A stretch of DNA of 42,980 nucleotides. Origin: an uncultured Eubacteriales bacterium (GTDB lineage Bacteria > Bacillota > Clostridia > Oscillospirales > Oscillospiraceae). The translations under genes and the position numbers were made by a program. Below, piece by piece: positions 25,030-32,448 of the stretch. How positions within the stretch are numbered: the stretch's first letter is position 1; each line of letters opens with the position of its first letter. The stretch covers positions 1-42,980 of the forward strand of contig ONPN01000043.1 in assembly GCA_900319695.1 (NCBI GenBank), in the 5' to 3' direction. The notes beneath the pieces are model-generated. The model did no database searches. It was not told the DNA's origin and was given only the letters and a program-made list of their open reading frames with translations.

Positions 25030-26757
25030 TTACGCCTCCGCATCGGGGATATAGACGGGGCCGTTTTTATACAGAATCGTGACGGACGTGTCCGCACCGG
25101 GGGTCAGAAAGCTGGCCCGACTGAGCAGGCCGCTGTCGTCATACTCAAAGTTCGTGCGGCTGAGCATGACGCCCTCCAGACTGTAACGCTCCTGCCGGGC
25201 GAGACGGTCGCCGTTATACTCGTTGAGCATGGCGTAGCCCGTGCCGTCCTCGTTCTGCATGGCGATGAGCTCCCCGTGTTCGTCATAGACGCTGCTGCAG
25301 TTCTGCCCAGTGCGCAGGTTGACGCCGATGCAGTAATGCACGCTTCCGTCGGGGTAAAATTCGTATTCGTAGACATAGCTCGGGCTGTCGCCCTCGCCGA
25401 GGAAGGAGCCGTATGCGTCGTAGCGCCTGAGCGTCTGCCCGTCCGAGACGGCATAGCCGCCGTCGGCGTCATAGCTGTACGTGCAGACATGATCCTCCAT
25501 CCCGTCATAGGCGGAGAAGCGCTCGATCTTTTCGGCCACGCGGCCCTGCTTGTCATAGCGGTAATCGGTGGTCAGCGGGCCGCCGCAGACTGCATTCAGA
25601 CTGGTCTCCTCGGAGAGAAGCCGGTCAAAGAAATGGGCCGCGACAGTCTGGGAATCCCGATAAGCGCCGAGCTCCAGAAACAGGGCGCGCGCCTGCTCGG
25701 GGCAATCCTCGTCAATGAGGGCAAAGCCCTTGAGATAGCGGGACTCCTGCGCGCGCTCCGCGCTGTCGAGGTAGCTGCCGAGCGAGAGATAGGTCTCATA
25801 CGCCTCGTCAAAGCGCCCGCTCTCAAGCAGTCTGCCCGCACGGTTGTAGGAGACGATCTCCGTCTCCGCGTCCCTGGCCTTTGCCGCCAGCTCCTTGGAA
25901 TCCCGGAAACCGCCGAGCTTTTCAAAGCGGACCAAGGCCTCGCCGTAGTCTCCGCTTTCATAATAGCGGCTCGCCTCATCGTAGAGGGCGGCGCGGTCGG
26001 AGGACCAGATATGCAGGCCTGCGGCGGCTCCGGCGATGAGCAGCAGCGGCAGCAGCACACAGAGTATCCGCTTGGCAAGCCGCCCGTGAGATTGGCGCCG
26101 GGCCTCATCGAGCGCGGCCTGCGCGGCTTCGGCGTTGAGACGCAGGGACTTGTTCTCGCGCAGACGCTCCACGCTGAGATAGTCCCGACAGTGCTCAAAG
26201 GTCTGCCCGCAGCGGCGGCAGCTCTCGCCCGCGTGGTTGATCTCCCCGCAGGCGCACAGCCACAGATCCCGCGTCTCCAGCGGAACAAAACGGCTTTTGG
26301 GGCCGGTCTCCAGTTTGTACTGGCGGATGAGCTCCGTGTCAAACAGGCGCTGGTTCAGATCCGTCTGTGCGGGGAGCGGCGTCCACTCCCGACCGCCGTC
26401 GAGATAGCGGCTGCCGTCAGAAAAGGAGACTGTAAGCACCTGCACGGCAAAACGGCTGGTACCCGCATTCGGCAGGCGCACGGCTTCCTTCGCGCCGAAA
26501 ACCGCGTCGCGCCCGGCACGGAGATCGTCGTACAGATGCTCCTCCCGACAGAGCTCCATCCCGATGTTGTCCTGCCCAACGACGAGCACGCGAACGGAAC
26601 TGATGGTTTTGTGTGAAATGCTGCGCAGCTTGAGCTGCGCCAAAGTCTGTCCGGTCTGGCTGTCCCGAAGCAGAGCCCCCGCCGCAATCACCAGCGGCGC
26701 GCCCTGGGCGTAGAGCCCCTCGGGCAGAGACCAGAGGCGTGAGTAGCGTTCAGCCAT
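25030..26757 (-). CDS. Zinc-ribbon / membrane-anchored TPR-like / YD-repeat-like protein
   Basis: A 575-residue protein of unusual build. Residues 1-160: a cytoplasmic beta-rich region of unknown type. 168-183: zinc ribbon (C168, C170, C180, C183, in LCACGEINHAGESCRRCG). About 230-250: one membrane helix. About 255-385: helical repeats of TPR kind, each with a (Y/F)-x-D-S pattern (FRDSKEL, YLDSAER, YRDSQTV). 390-570: YD/RHS-like strands (YRYDKQGRVAEK, YDAYGSFLG, FYPDGSVHY, YDEHGELI, FEYDDSGLLSRAS). Related proteins in Clostridia are unnamed. It may link a cytoplasmic metal-binding part to an outside surface domain. Start ATG 26757 after GGGGGTGA; promoter at 26803-26831. Confidence 0.65.
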   Translation of the reverse strand: MAERYSRLWSLPEGLYAQGAPLVIAAGALLRDSQTGQTLAQLKLRSISHKTISSVRVLVVGQDNIGMELCREEHLYDDLRAGRDAVFGAKEAVRLPNAGTSRFAVQVLTVSFSDGSRYLDGGREWTPLPAQTDLNQRLFDTELIRQYKLETGPKSRFVPLETRDLWLCACGEINHAGESCRRCGQTFEHCRDYLSVERLRENKSLRLNAEAAQAALDEARRQSHGRLAKRILCVLLPLLLIAGAAAGLHIWSSDRAALYDEASRYYESGDYGEALVRFEKLGGFRDSKELAAKARDAETEIVSYNRAGRLLESGRFDEAYETYLSLGSYLDSAERAQESRYLKGFALIDEDCPEQARALFLELGAYRDSQTVAAHFFDRLLSEETSLNAVCGGPLTTDYRYDKQGRVAEKIERFSAYDGMEDHVCTYSYDADGGYAVSDGQTLRRYDAYGSFLGEGDSPSYVYEYEFYPDGSVHYCIGVNLRTGQNCSSVYDEHGELIAMQNEDGTGYAMLNEYNGDRLARQERYSLEGVMLSRTNFEYDDSGLLSRASFLTPGADTSVTILYKNGPVYIPDAEA

Positions 26758-26802
26758 TGTCTGTCACCCCCTTGAGAAAATCAGGGTTACATAACTCAAC
26801 CC

Positions 26803-26831
26803 AGTATAGCATCCCGCCGATGTCTTTTCAA
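26803..26831 (-). promoter_or_regulatory. Promoter of the zinc-ribbon/YD-like gene
   Basis: On the minus strand TTGAAA (26831-26826), 17 bases, TATACT (26808-26803), about 45 bases before the start codon. Confidence 0.65.
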
Positions 26832-26870
26832 GCCGCATTTTCTGCGTTTTTGGCCAGGATTACCCTTTTG

Positions 26871-26956
26871 ATACTGTTTTTCGTTAAAACGGCTCGTTTT
26901 AACGAAAAGGCATCGCGCAAGGCGCGCTGCCAGTTTTGTGCCCTCGGGCACAAAAC
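26871..26956. repeat. Triple-hairpin intergenic element
   Basis: Three consecutive strong hairpins: TTTTCGTTAAAACG, loop GCT, perfect 14-base complement (26878-26908); GGCATCGCGC-AAG-GCGCGCTGCC (26909-26931); GTTTTGTGCCC-TC-GGGCACAAAAC (26933-26956). It begins ATACTGTTTTTCGTTAAAA, close to the ATACTGATTTTCATTAAAA that opens the junction near 17419, and in both an AT hairpin is followed by a GCGC hairpin. The rest of the 326-base gap between the flanking genes holds only the minus-strand promoter. Confidence 0.7.
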
Positions 26957-27084
26957 ACGTCTCAGGTTTTAAGCCGTTTTATGGGAGACCAGTATGACGC
27001 TCTCGCGGCGGCGCTTGTTCCCGCGCATAATCCGTCCCGCCGCGCCATAGGATGGGACAAAAGACGCGACGGGAGGGGAGAGCC

Positions 27085-28116
27085 ATGAACAGGTTCGTCA
27101 GGCGTCTCGCGGCGCTGCTGGCCGCGGCGGGGATCTGGCTGCTGTCGGGCGGCGGCTTCTACGACAGAGTGAGCGGGCGAATGACGGAGCTGCCAGGGGA
27201 GGAGCGCATGAAAAACGTGCGCGTCCTGTCCGACACGGCGCCCCAGCGCGTCCCCGCGGCGGCGCATGATACGCCGCCGGAGCCCGCAGTCCGGACCATG
27301 AGCCTCGCGGACGCGCCGGAGCCGGCGCCGCCTGTCCTCCCGCCGCCCGCGCCGGAGGCGGTGCGGGAGACGACCATCGAGGGCGGCATGCGCGTCAGAA
27401 ACGGGACGGGCTACTGGGTGGATGCGGCCGAGCTTTTGTCGCAGGGCCCGGGCCTGACGCTCCCGGCTGAGGATGTGCAGATCCTCATCATCCACACCCA
27501 CGGCAGCGAAGCCTATACCCAGGCGGGGCTGGACCGCTACACGGCCAGCGACGCAAACCGCACCGAGGACACGCAGTTCAACGTCGTGCGCATCGGGGAC
27601 GAGCTGACCGACATCCTCACCGAGGCGGGTCTGCGCGTCATCCACGACCGGGGCATCTACGACTATCCGAGCTATACCGGCTCCTATACCCGGGCGGAGG
27701 CCGCGATCGGGCAGTATCTGGAGAACTTCCCCGGCATCCGCGTCGTGCTGGACATCCACCGGGACGCCCTCGGCTCAAACGGCGTGGTGTACAAGACCAT
27801 GGCCGAGGAGGAGGGGACGGTGGCAAGCCAGATCATGCTGCTCGTCGGCACGGACGAGAGCGGGCTGGAGCACCCGAACTGGCGGGGCAATCTCGCCTTT
27901 GCGCTCTATCTGCAAAACGCCGTCAACAGCGCTTTTCCGACGCTCATGCGTCCGGTGGAGCTGGTGCCCCAGCGCTATAACCAGCAGCTCACGCCAGGCT
28001 CCCTCATCCTCGAGGTGGGAAGCAGCGGCAACACCCTGCGCGAGGCCCTGGCCGCCATCCGTCTCTTCGGCCGCGCCGCCGCCCCGGCCCTGCTGGATCT
28101 GGTGGAGGCAGACTGA
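27085..28116 (+). CDS. spoIIP: Stage II sporulation protein P
   Basis: Sporulation-specific peptidoglycan amidase/endopeptidase that works with SpoIID and SpoIIM to thin septal wall during engulfment. The 343-residue protein has an N-terminal membrane anchor (about 7-24), a Pro/Ala-rich linker (about 55-95), and the SpoIIP catalytic domain: ILIIHTHGSEAY with zinc ligand H137, NVVRIGDELTDILTEAG, VVLDIHRDALG, RYNQQLTPGSLILEVGSSGN with the catalytic Glu. ATG 27085 follows GGGAGGGGAG. The gene indicates a spore former. It stands alone, with no gpr or spoIID next to it. Confidence 0.92.
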   Translation: MNRFVRRLAALLAAAGIWLLSGGGFYDRVSGRMTELPGEERMKNVRVLSDTAPQRVPAAAHDTPPEPAVRTMSLADAPEPAPPVLPPPAPEAVRETTIEGGMRVRNGTGYWVDAAELLSQGPGLTLPAEDVQILIIHTHGSEAYTQAGLDRYTASDANRTEDTQFNVVRIGDELTDILTEAGLRVIHDRGIYDYPSYTGSYTRAEAAIGQYLENFPGIRVVLDIHRDALGSNGVVYKTMAEEEGTVASQIMLLVGTDESGLEHPNWRGNLAFALYLQNAVNSAFPTLMRPVELVPQRYNQQLTPGSLILEVGSSGNTLREALAAIRLFGRAAAPALLDLVEAD

Positions 28117-28123
28117 ATACCGC

Positions 28124-28152
28124 TTTACAAGGGCCTTGACATATGCTATAGT
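28124..28152 (+). promoter_or_regulatory. Promoter of the rubrerythrin operon
   Basis: TTTACA (28124-28129), 17 bases, TATAGT (28147-28152). The TTGACA inside the spacer at 28136 is only 5 bases from the -10 and is probably chance. Confidence 0.65.
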
Positions 28153-28164
28153 GATGACAAGAGA

Positions 28165-28183
28165 ATTGACAGCAAACGTCAAT
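28165..28183. promoter_or_regulatory. Dyad in the rubrerythrin leader, possible operator
   Basis: ATTGAC, 7 bases, GTCAAT, a perfect 6-base inverted repeat starting a few bases after the predicted transcription start. It does not match the PerR box. The regulator is unknown. Confidence 0.4.
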
Positions 28184-28214
28184 CTTATTCAACAAAAAAC
28201 AGGAGGAATACAAA

Positions 28215-28781
28215 ATGAAAAAATGGGTTTGCCCCGTCTGCGGCTACGTCCATGAGGGCGACACGCCCCCCGAGTTCTGCCCCGTCTGCAAGGTTCCCGG
28301 CACCAAGTTCACCGAGCAGGCCGCCGAGATGAGCTGGGCTGCCGAGCATGTGCTTGGCGTCGGCAAGCAGTTCGGCGCGGACGTCCCGCCCGAGGTGCAG
28401 GAGGAGATCATCGCCGGTCTGCGCTCCAACTTCGAGGGCGAGTGTTCCGAGGTCGGCATGTATATGGCCATGGCCCGCGTCGCTTATCGCGAGGGCTACC
28501 CCGAGATCGGCGACTACTGGAACAAGGCCGGTTTTGAGGAGGCCGAGCACGCCGCCAAGTTTGCGGAGCTCCTTGGCGAAGTCCTCACCGACAGCACCAA
28601 GAAGAACCTGGCCATGCGCGTCGACGCCGAGAACGGCGCCACCGCCGGCAAGTTCGAGCTGGCCAAGCTCGCCAAGAAGTACAACCTCGACGCCATCCAC
28701 GACACCGTCCATGAGATGGCCCGCGACGAGGCCCGCCACGGCAAAGCATTCAAGGGTCTACTGGAGCGCTACTTCAAGTGA
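28215..28781 (+). CDS. Reverse rubrerythrin
   Basis: A peroxide/oxygen-reducing protein in which the rubredoxin domain comes first, the reverse of classical rubrerythrin. Residues 1-35 hold the Fe(Cys)4 site (C6, C9, C22, C25). The rest of the 188 residues is a ferritin-like four-helix diiron domain with [11 protein letters not shown], the EExxH element [21 protein letters not shown] and [12 protein letters not shown]. In Clostridium acetobutylicum the homologous reverse rubrerythrin takes electrons from NADH via NROR and rubredoxin to reduce H2O2 and O2. A GTG overlap couples it to a small membrane protein, and a free rubredoxin follows. Confidence 0.94.
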   Translation: MKKWVCPVCGYVHEGDTPPEFCPVCKVPGTKFTEQAAEMSWAAEHVLGVGKQFGADVPPEVQEEIIAGLRSNFEGECSEVGMYMAMARVAYREGYPEIGDYWNKAGFEEAEHAAKFAELLGEVLTDSTKKNLAMRVDAENGATAGKFELAKLAKKYNLDAIHDTVHEMARDEARHGKAFKGLLERYFK

Positions 28782-29203
28782 GCAAGAAAAAGCGCAGACA
28801 CTATAACGGACCGCCGAAAGGCGCGGTTGTGATCTATGAAAACTCTCCCAGGAGCAGATGGATCAACCAGTGGTTCCCGCCCAAAGGGTCTGCCGCTTTC
28901 TTCCACATGGAGTCCGACGCCGATTTTCAGCGGCGGCACCCAGTCGGCTATGTTTTTGCGGTGCTGCTGGGGATTTTCGCCCTGCTGCTGCCGATGACTG
29001 TGTACGTCTTGTTGGTGTTGCCGCATCATACACCCCCAGGTTTTGGGGTCTTCCTCGGCATGGCGGGCGGATTCATTTTCGGAATCGGACTTTTCAATTT
29101 TGTTGCGATCATCCTGCACCAGTATCTGGGGCATCTTGTCTCCATCCTGAGCTTTCTCATCGGCGGCGCTCTGATGGCTCTGAGCGTTCCGCTGATCGGG
29201 TAA
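28778..29203 (+). CDS. Small two/three-helix membrane protein coupled to rubrerythrin
   Basis: Not recognised. A 141-residue product: a basic soluble N-terminus ([20 protein letters not shown], then [20 protein letters not shown]) and three hydrophobic helices (about 60-80, 87-108 and 115-138). It starts at GTG 28778, overlapping the rubrerythrin TGA by four bases, and ends 39 bases before rubredoxin. Its position between two oxidative-stress genes suggests a link to redox defence or the membrane, but no redox motif is present. Confidence 0.7.
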   Translation: MSKKKRRHYNGPPKGAVVIYENSPRSRWINQWFPPKGSAAFFHMESDADFQRRHPVGYVFAVLLGIFALLLPMTVYVLLVLPHHTPPGFGVFLGMAGGFIFGIGLFNFVAIILHQYLGHLVSILSFLIGGALMALSVPLIG

Positions 29204-29242
29204 CGGGGGAGAGCATCATTTTCACGAAAGGAGAATACACCA

Positions 29243-29377
29243 ATGAAATACGTTTGCAATGTATGCGGCTGGGTCTATGACGAGGACGAGCAGGGCACCA
29301 AGTGGGAAGACCTGCCCGACGATTTCACCTGCGAGCTGTGCGGCGTCGGCAAGGACGAGTTCACCGCCGAGGAATAA
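29243..29377 (+). CDS. Rubredoxin, short form
   Basis: A 44-residue one-iron electron carrier. The Fe(Cys)4 ligands are in YVCNVCGW (C5, C8) and [13 protein letters not shown] (C30, C33). Most rubredoxins have 52-54 residues; here the loop between the two Cys pairs is shortened, as in the 45-residue rubredoxin of Desulfovibrio desulfuricans. ATG 29243 follows AAAGGAG. It probably delivers electrons to the reverse rubrerythrin of the same operon. A strong terminator ends the unit. Confidence 0.95.
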   Translation: MKYVCNVCGWVYDEDEQGTKWEDLPDDFTCELCGVGKDEFTAEE

Positions 29378-29390
29378 GACAAAACGGTCA

Positions 29391-29422
29391 AAGCGAGGGG
29401 CGCAAAACCCCCTCGCTTTTTG
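29391..29422 (+). terminator. Terminator after rubredoxin
   Basis: AAGCGAGGGG, 8-base loop, CCCCTCGCTT followed by a T-run, 13 bases after the stop codon. Confidence 0.9.
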
Positions 29423-29433
29423 TATGTTTATGC

Positions 29434-29462
29434 TTGACGCTGTCGAAACGGGGCGGTATAAT
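29434..29462 (+). promoter_or_regulatory. Promoter of the DUF805 gene
   Basis: TTGACG (29434-29439), 17 bases, TATAAT (29457-29462). Confidence 0.75.
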
Positions 29463-29515
29463 AGGAAACGCAGCATTATGGAAACCAATTTATGGACAGA
29501 AAGGAGACATACACC

Positions 29516-29890
29516 ATGGATTTCAATGCCATACTCAACTATGCCAAGAGCTGCATCACCGAGAAGTACGCGGACTTCAACGGCCGCGCCCGCCGCGCCG
29601 AGTACTGGAGCTTTACTCTCTGTGTCGGCGTGATCAGCACGGTTCTGAGCACCCTCGCGCAGTCTACGGGCTGGGGGATTTTCAATGTCCTGAGCGGCCT
29701 GTTCAGTCTCGCGGTCCTGGTGCCGGGTCTCGCCGCAAGCTGGCGTCGTCTGCACGACATCGGCAGAAAGGGAACCTGGTGGTTTATCGGGCTCATCCCC
29801 CTCGTGGGCTGGATCATCCTGATCGTCTGGTACTGTCAGGAGGGCGAACCGGGCGACAACGAGTACGGTCCCGATCCCAAAGAGTTCTGA
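29516..29890 (+). CDS. DUF805 family membrane protein
   Basis: A 124-residue protein with three to four helices. The DUF805 hallmarks are present: FNGRARRAEYWSF near residue 25 and ASWRRLHDIGRKGTWWF in the middle, ending in a short acidic tail (GEPGDNEYGPDPKEF) after the last helix. The family is widespread and of unknown function. ATG 29516 has AAAGGAG 9 bases ahead; the earlier ATG 29492 overlaps that site's upstream region and would add eight non-conserved residues. Confidence 0.88.
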   Translation: MDFNAILNYAKSCITEKYADFNGRARRAEYWSFTLCVGVISTVLSTLAQSTGWGIFNVLSGLFSLAVLVPGLAASWRRLHDIGRKGTWWFIGLIPLVGWIILIVWYCQEGEPGDNEYGPDPKEF

Positions 29891-29905
29891 CAGACAAACA
29901 GAACA

Positions 29906-30074
29906 GAGGCTTGTCCCGCGGACAGGCAAAAATGGGAACTTCCGAAAAAGTTCCCATTTTTGCATAGATTGTACGTGAAGGGGACTCCCCGTCCCCCTTC
30001 ACAGATCCCCCTTACAAGACCGACTTGGTTTGCAAGGGGGTGTCTACAGTCTGAGGCTTGTCCTGCGGACAGGC
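29906..30074. repeat. Repeat block: paired GGCTTGTCC palindromes with inner hairpins
   Basis: A 22-base imperfect palindrome (GGCTTGTCC, YGC, GGACAGGC core) occurs at 29906-29927 and again at 30053-30074 in the same orientation, one base different. Between them lie a terminator-like hairpin CAAAAATGGGAACTT/AAGTTCCCATTTTTG (29926-29962), TGAAGGGGAC-TCCCC-GTCCCCCTTCA, and a C-run/G-run pair. No gene is visible. The first hairpin can end the DUF805 transcript. Confidence 0.7.
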
Positions 30075-30086
30075 TTCCGTTTTTGT

Positions 30087-32243
30087 TCATTGCGGTTTAC
30101 ATAACTCAGATAAACGACCCCTTGCTCCGGGTGCGGTGAACAGCAGCGTATACCCGCAGTCGGCGCAGACGCCGGCGTCTGCGCCCGCGGTTCTGACCCA
30201 GTTGTCAAAGCGGTGCTTCTCCATGATCCCGTCGAGCGGACAGATTCCGGCCTTGATCGGCAGGTTATCGAATACAAGCTGATCGGCGAATCCACCGCTG
30301 AAGCCGTCAAGTACGTCCCGCCAGTCGATCCAGCGCCCGGCCTCGAAGCTGACAAAGCTCTCGCCCCGATTGACCACGCCGAGCGCGTAGCGAAATTCGA
30401 GCATGACCTCTTTTTCAACCTGCTCGTTGTACGCGATAGCGCCCTCACGGCTGCAGGTGAGGCCGTCTGCCAGCGCGTATCTGACGCCGCTGTCCTTTGT
30501 CACCCGGTTGAGCGTCACAACGCCGATTCGCGCGCCTTCGTCGAGGGCGAGGTTTTGCGGCAGCTCGATACGGTGATAGCCCGCGAAGGGGAAGTCCTGC
30601 GTGACGGACTGGATCAGAATGCCGTCCGTGGGATTTGCCGCGTCCTCATCCAGCAGATAGACGGAGACCGTCGTCCGCGTGTCCAGATCGCCGGTCAAGG
30701 CGGTGACGTACTGTAAAACGCAGTCCTCCGGGACGCGGAAGATGTTCCCGCTGTATACCGGGGCGTCGAAGAGAGTGGAGCATATATCAAATAATGGGAT
30801 ACGGTCGTATTGCAGAATCTCCGTGCGATCCGGCTTCCGGGGATCCAAAGACGTGTCATAGGCAAAGGTAAAAGGCTCATATAAGTTTTTGTCATAATAG
30901 GACAGATAGAAATACCCATCCATACCCCAGTTCTCGCCCCAGGAATTTTTGACGATCCAGACCCCGTCTCCGGGCGGGCGGTGCCCCTCCGGAAAGCTCA
31001 TGGCGGAAAAGCTGTCGTCCCAGCCAATGATGCAGACGCCATGATTGGGATAGACGCAGTCGTCGGTGTACTGGACGGCAATCATGGGATCCGTGTCAAG
31101 ATAGCTCAGATAATGCGTCATATTCTCCGCCTCGAACAGCTCTTCGACGGGAAGCGAGAAATAGGACGAGGAGAACACCGCAAACAGTTCGTCGCGCGAA
31201 AGCGCGCTCAGGTCATACAAATCCTCCTCCAATTCGTTGATCCGGCAGCGAAAACGGATCAGGTCGCAAAGCTGCTCGTCCGTCAGCTCCTCCGGTGGGA
31301 TGACCCCGGTGCGGGCGTCGATGTAGAATGCCTTGTCCTCCTCACTCTCGCCCGGAATCTCTGACAGACTCTGCTCAAGCATTGCGCGGAGCTGGTCAGG
31401 CATCGTGGAGGGCAGGGATTGGTCGGCGTAGAAGGCGATGGCGACCGCCCGACCCTTGAGCAGCTCGCTCTTGATGGCCTCGGTGCCCTCAGGATGATAG
31501 ACGTAGTTTCCGTCTTCGTCTCTCCCGGCGGGAGAGGGGAGACGGTTTGCGTCTGTCAGCTCAAAGCCCGCCTCACAGCGCAGCCCCTCGGGGAGTGACC
31601 AGTCGTCCTCCATGCTGAGCGTGCCTGTGCTGCTCTCATACGGCGCGACGCTCTCCGCAGCGGGGCCGACACCTGCGGCCAGGCTGGAAGCGGCCATCAG
31701 ATACTCGCCGCCCAGGGCGTAGCAGCTCTCGTCGACGCCGTCCAGAATATAGAGGCCCTCTCCGCTCTGACCGGCTGAAAGTACATCCGTTTCACTCTCC
31801 ACCGGCAGGGCGTTCAGCGTGAACCAGGTGAGGTGTTTTTCGGACAGATCCATCGCATCTCCGTATTGCCCGGCATATTCCTCCGCCGTCAGGTGCAGAT
31901 CGCTCAGGATGCTGCTCTCGCTGGCGGCGACGGCACCGAAGCTCCAGCAGGTGCCCCAGGGGCTCTGATCCTTCACCGGCGTGACGACGCCGCGGCTTCT
32001 CAGGTCAAAGCGCGCGGGGAAGCTGTCCGATGCGGATTGACAGTGGAGATCCGTATAGATTTCACGGATGCCGGTTTCGTTCGGGATCAGCAGCTTTTCG
32101 GCCGCGCGGGAGGTGCTCTCCTCCAAATGCTCGAGGGCGCGCCGCTCCGTCTCGGACAGCGCTTCCGCGCCTTCCGCGAGAGCCGCGCAGGGCAGGACCG
32201 CCAGCAGGGACAGCACCAGCAGAACAGCGATCAGGTTTTTCAT
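30087..32243 (-). CDS. Secreted papain-family (C1A) cysteine peptidase
   Basis: A 718-residue exported peptidase. Signal peptide 1-23 (MKNLIAVLLVLSLLAVLPCA, then ALA). The catalytic residues are Q93 and C99 in VKDQSPWGTCWSFG, H401 in YPNHGVCIIGWDD and N433 in VKNSWGENWGMDGYF. The Cys-to-His distance is about 300 residues, well beyond papain, through an inserted acidic helical region (about 240-385). After the catalytic domain, residues 470-630 resemble the beta-rich lectin-like domain found in clostridial C1A proteins. The last 80 residues carry CPLDGIMEKH...CADCG, a possible zinc ribbon. SD GGGAGG. Role: likely wall-associated or nutritional proteolysis. Confidence 0.88.
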   Translation of the reverse strand: MKNLIAVLLVLSLLAVLPCAALAEGAEALSETERRALEHLEESTSRAAEKLLIPNETGIREIYTDLHCQSASDSFPARFDLRSRGVVTPVKDQSPWGTCWSFGAVAASESSILSDLHLTAEEYAGQYGDAMDLSEKHLTWFTLNALPVESETDVLSAGQSGEGLYILDGVDESCYALGGEYLMAASSLAAGVGPAAESVAPYESSTGTLSMEDDWSLPEGLRCEAGFELTDANRLPSPAGRDEDGNYVYHPEGTEAIKSELLKGRAVAIAFYADQSLPSTMPDQLRAMLEQSLSEIPGESEEDKAFYIDARTGVIPPEELTDEQLCDLIRFRCRINELEEDLYDLSALSRDELFAVFSSSYFSLPVEELFEAENMTHYLSYLDTDPMIAVQYTDDCVYPNHGVCIIGWDDSFSAMSFPEGHRPPGDGVWIVKNSWGENWGMDGYFYLSYYDKNLYEPFTFAYDTSLDPRKPDRTEILQYDRIPLFDICSTLFDAPVYSGNIFRVPEDCVLQYVTALTGDLDTRTTVSVYLLDEDAANPTDGILIQSVTQDFPFAGYHRIELPQNLALDEGARIGVVTLNRVTKDSGVRYALADGLTCSREGAIAYNEQVEKEVMLEFRYALGVVNRGESFVSFEAGRWIDWRDVLDGFSGGFADQLVFDNLPIKAGICPLDGIMEKHRFDNWVRTAGADAGVCADCGYTLLFTAPGARGRLSELCKPQ

Positions 32244-32272
32244 GTTGTGTTTCCTCCCTGTTTTTTACTATT

Positions 32273-32300
32273 ATAATAGCATATTTAGCCGGTGGGTCAA
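32273..32300 (-). promoter_or_regulatory. Promoter of the C1A peptidase
   Basis: On the minus strand TTGACC (32300-32295), 16 bases, TATTAT (32278-32273). An alternative -10, TATAAT, lies three bases further on. Confidence 0.55.
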
Positions 32301-32377
32301 GAGACCGGATAAAAAAGAGTCCGACCCGGCAGCTTGAAAAGTATTGAAGTTTTTTCAAAAAAATCAGCGCCGAAACC

Positions 32378-32426
32378 TTGCATAACGGGGCCTGAGGTGT
32401 TATAATCAAAGTTACCAAATTGTAAC
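32378..32426 (+). promoter_or_regulatory. Promoter of pilB with a start-site dyad
   Basis: TTGCAT (32378-32383), 17 bases, TATAAT (32401-32406). GTTAC (32411-32415) and GTAAC (32422-32426) with spacer CAAATT form a dyad at the expected transcription start, a possible operator. The pilA promoter has the same unusual -35 TTGCAT. Confidence 0.65.
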
Positions 32427-32448
32427 TTATGAACGGAGGATGTGCGTC

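Noticed and set aside
26784-26802. TTACATAACTCA shared between 26787 and 30094
   Set aside because: A 12-base match in unrelated contexts (one inside a coding end); not enough to call a repeat.
29836-30090. Open frame on the minus strand with a repeated LSAGQAS sequence
   Set aside because: The peptide repeat is just the translation of two copies of an intergenic palindrome; no ribosome site.
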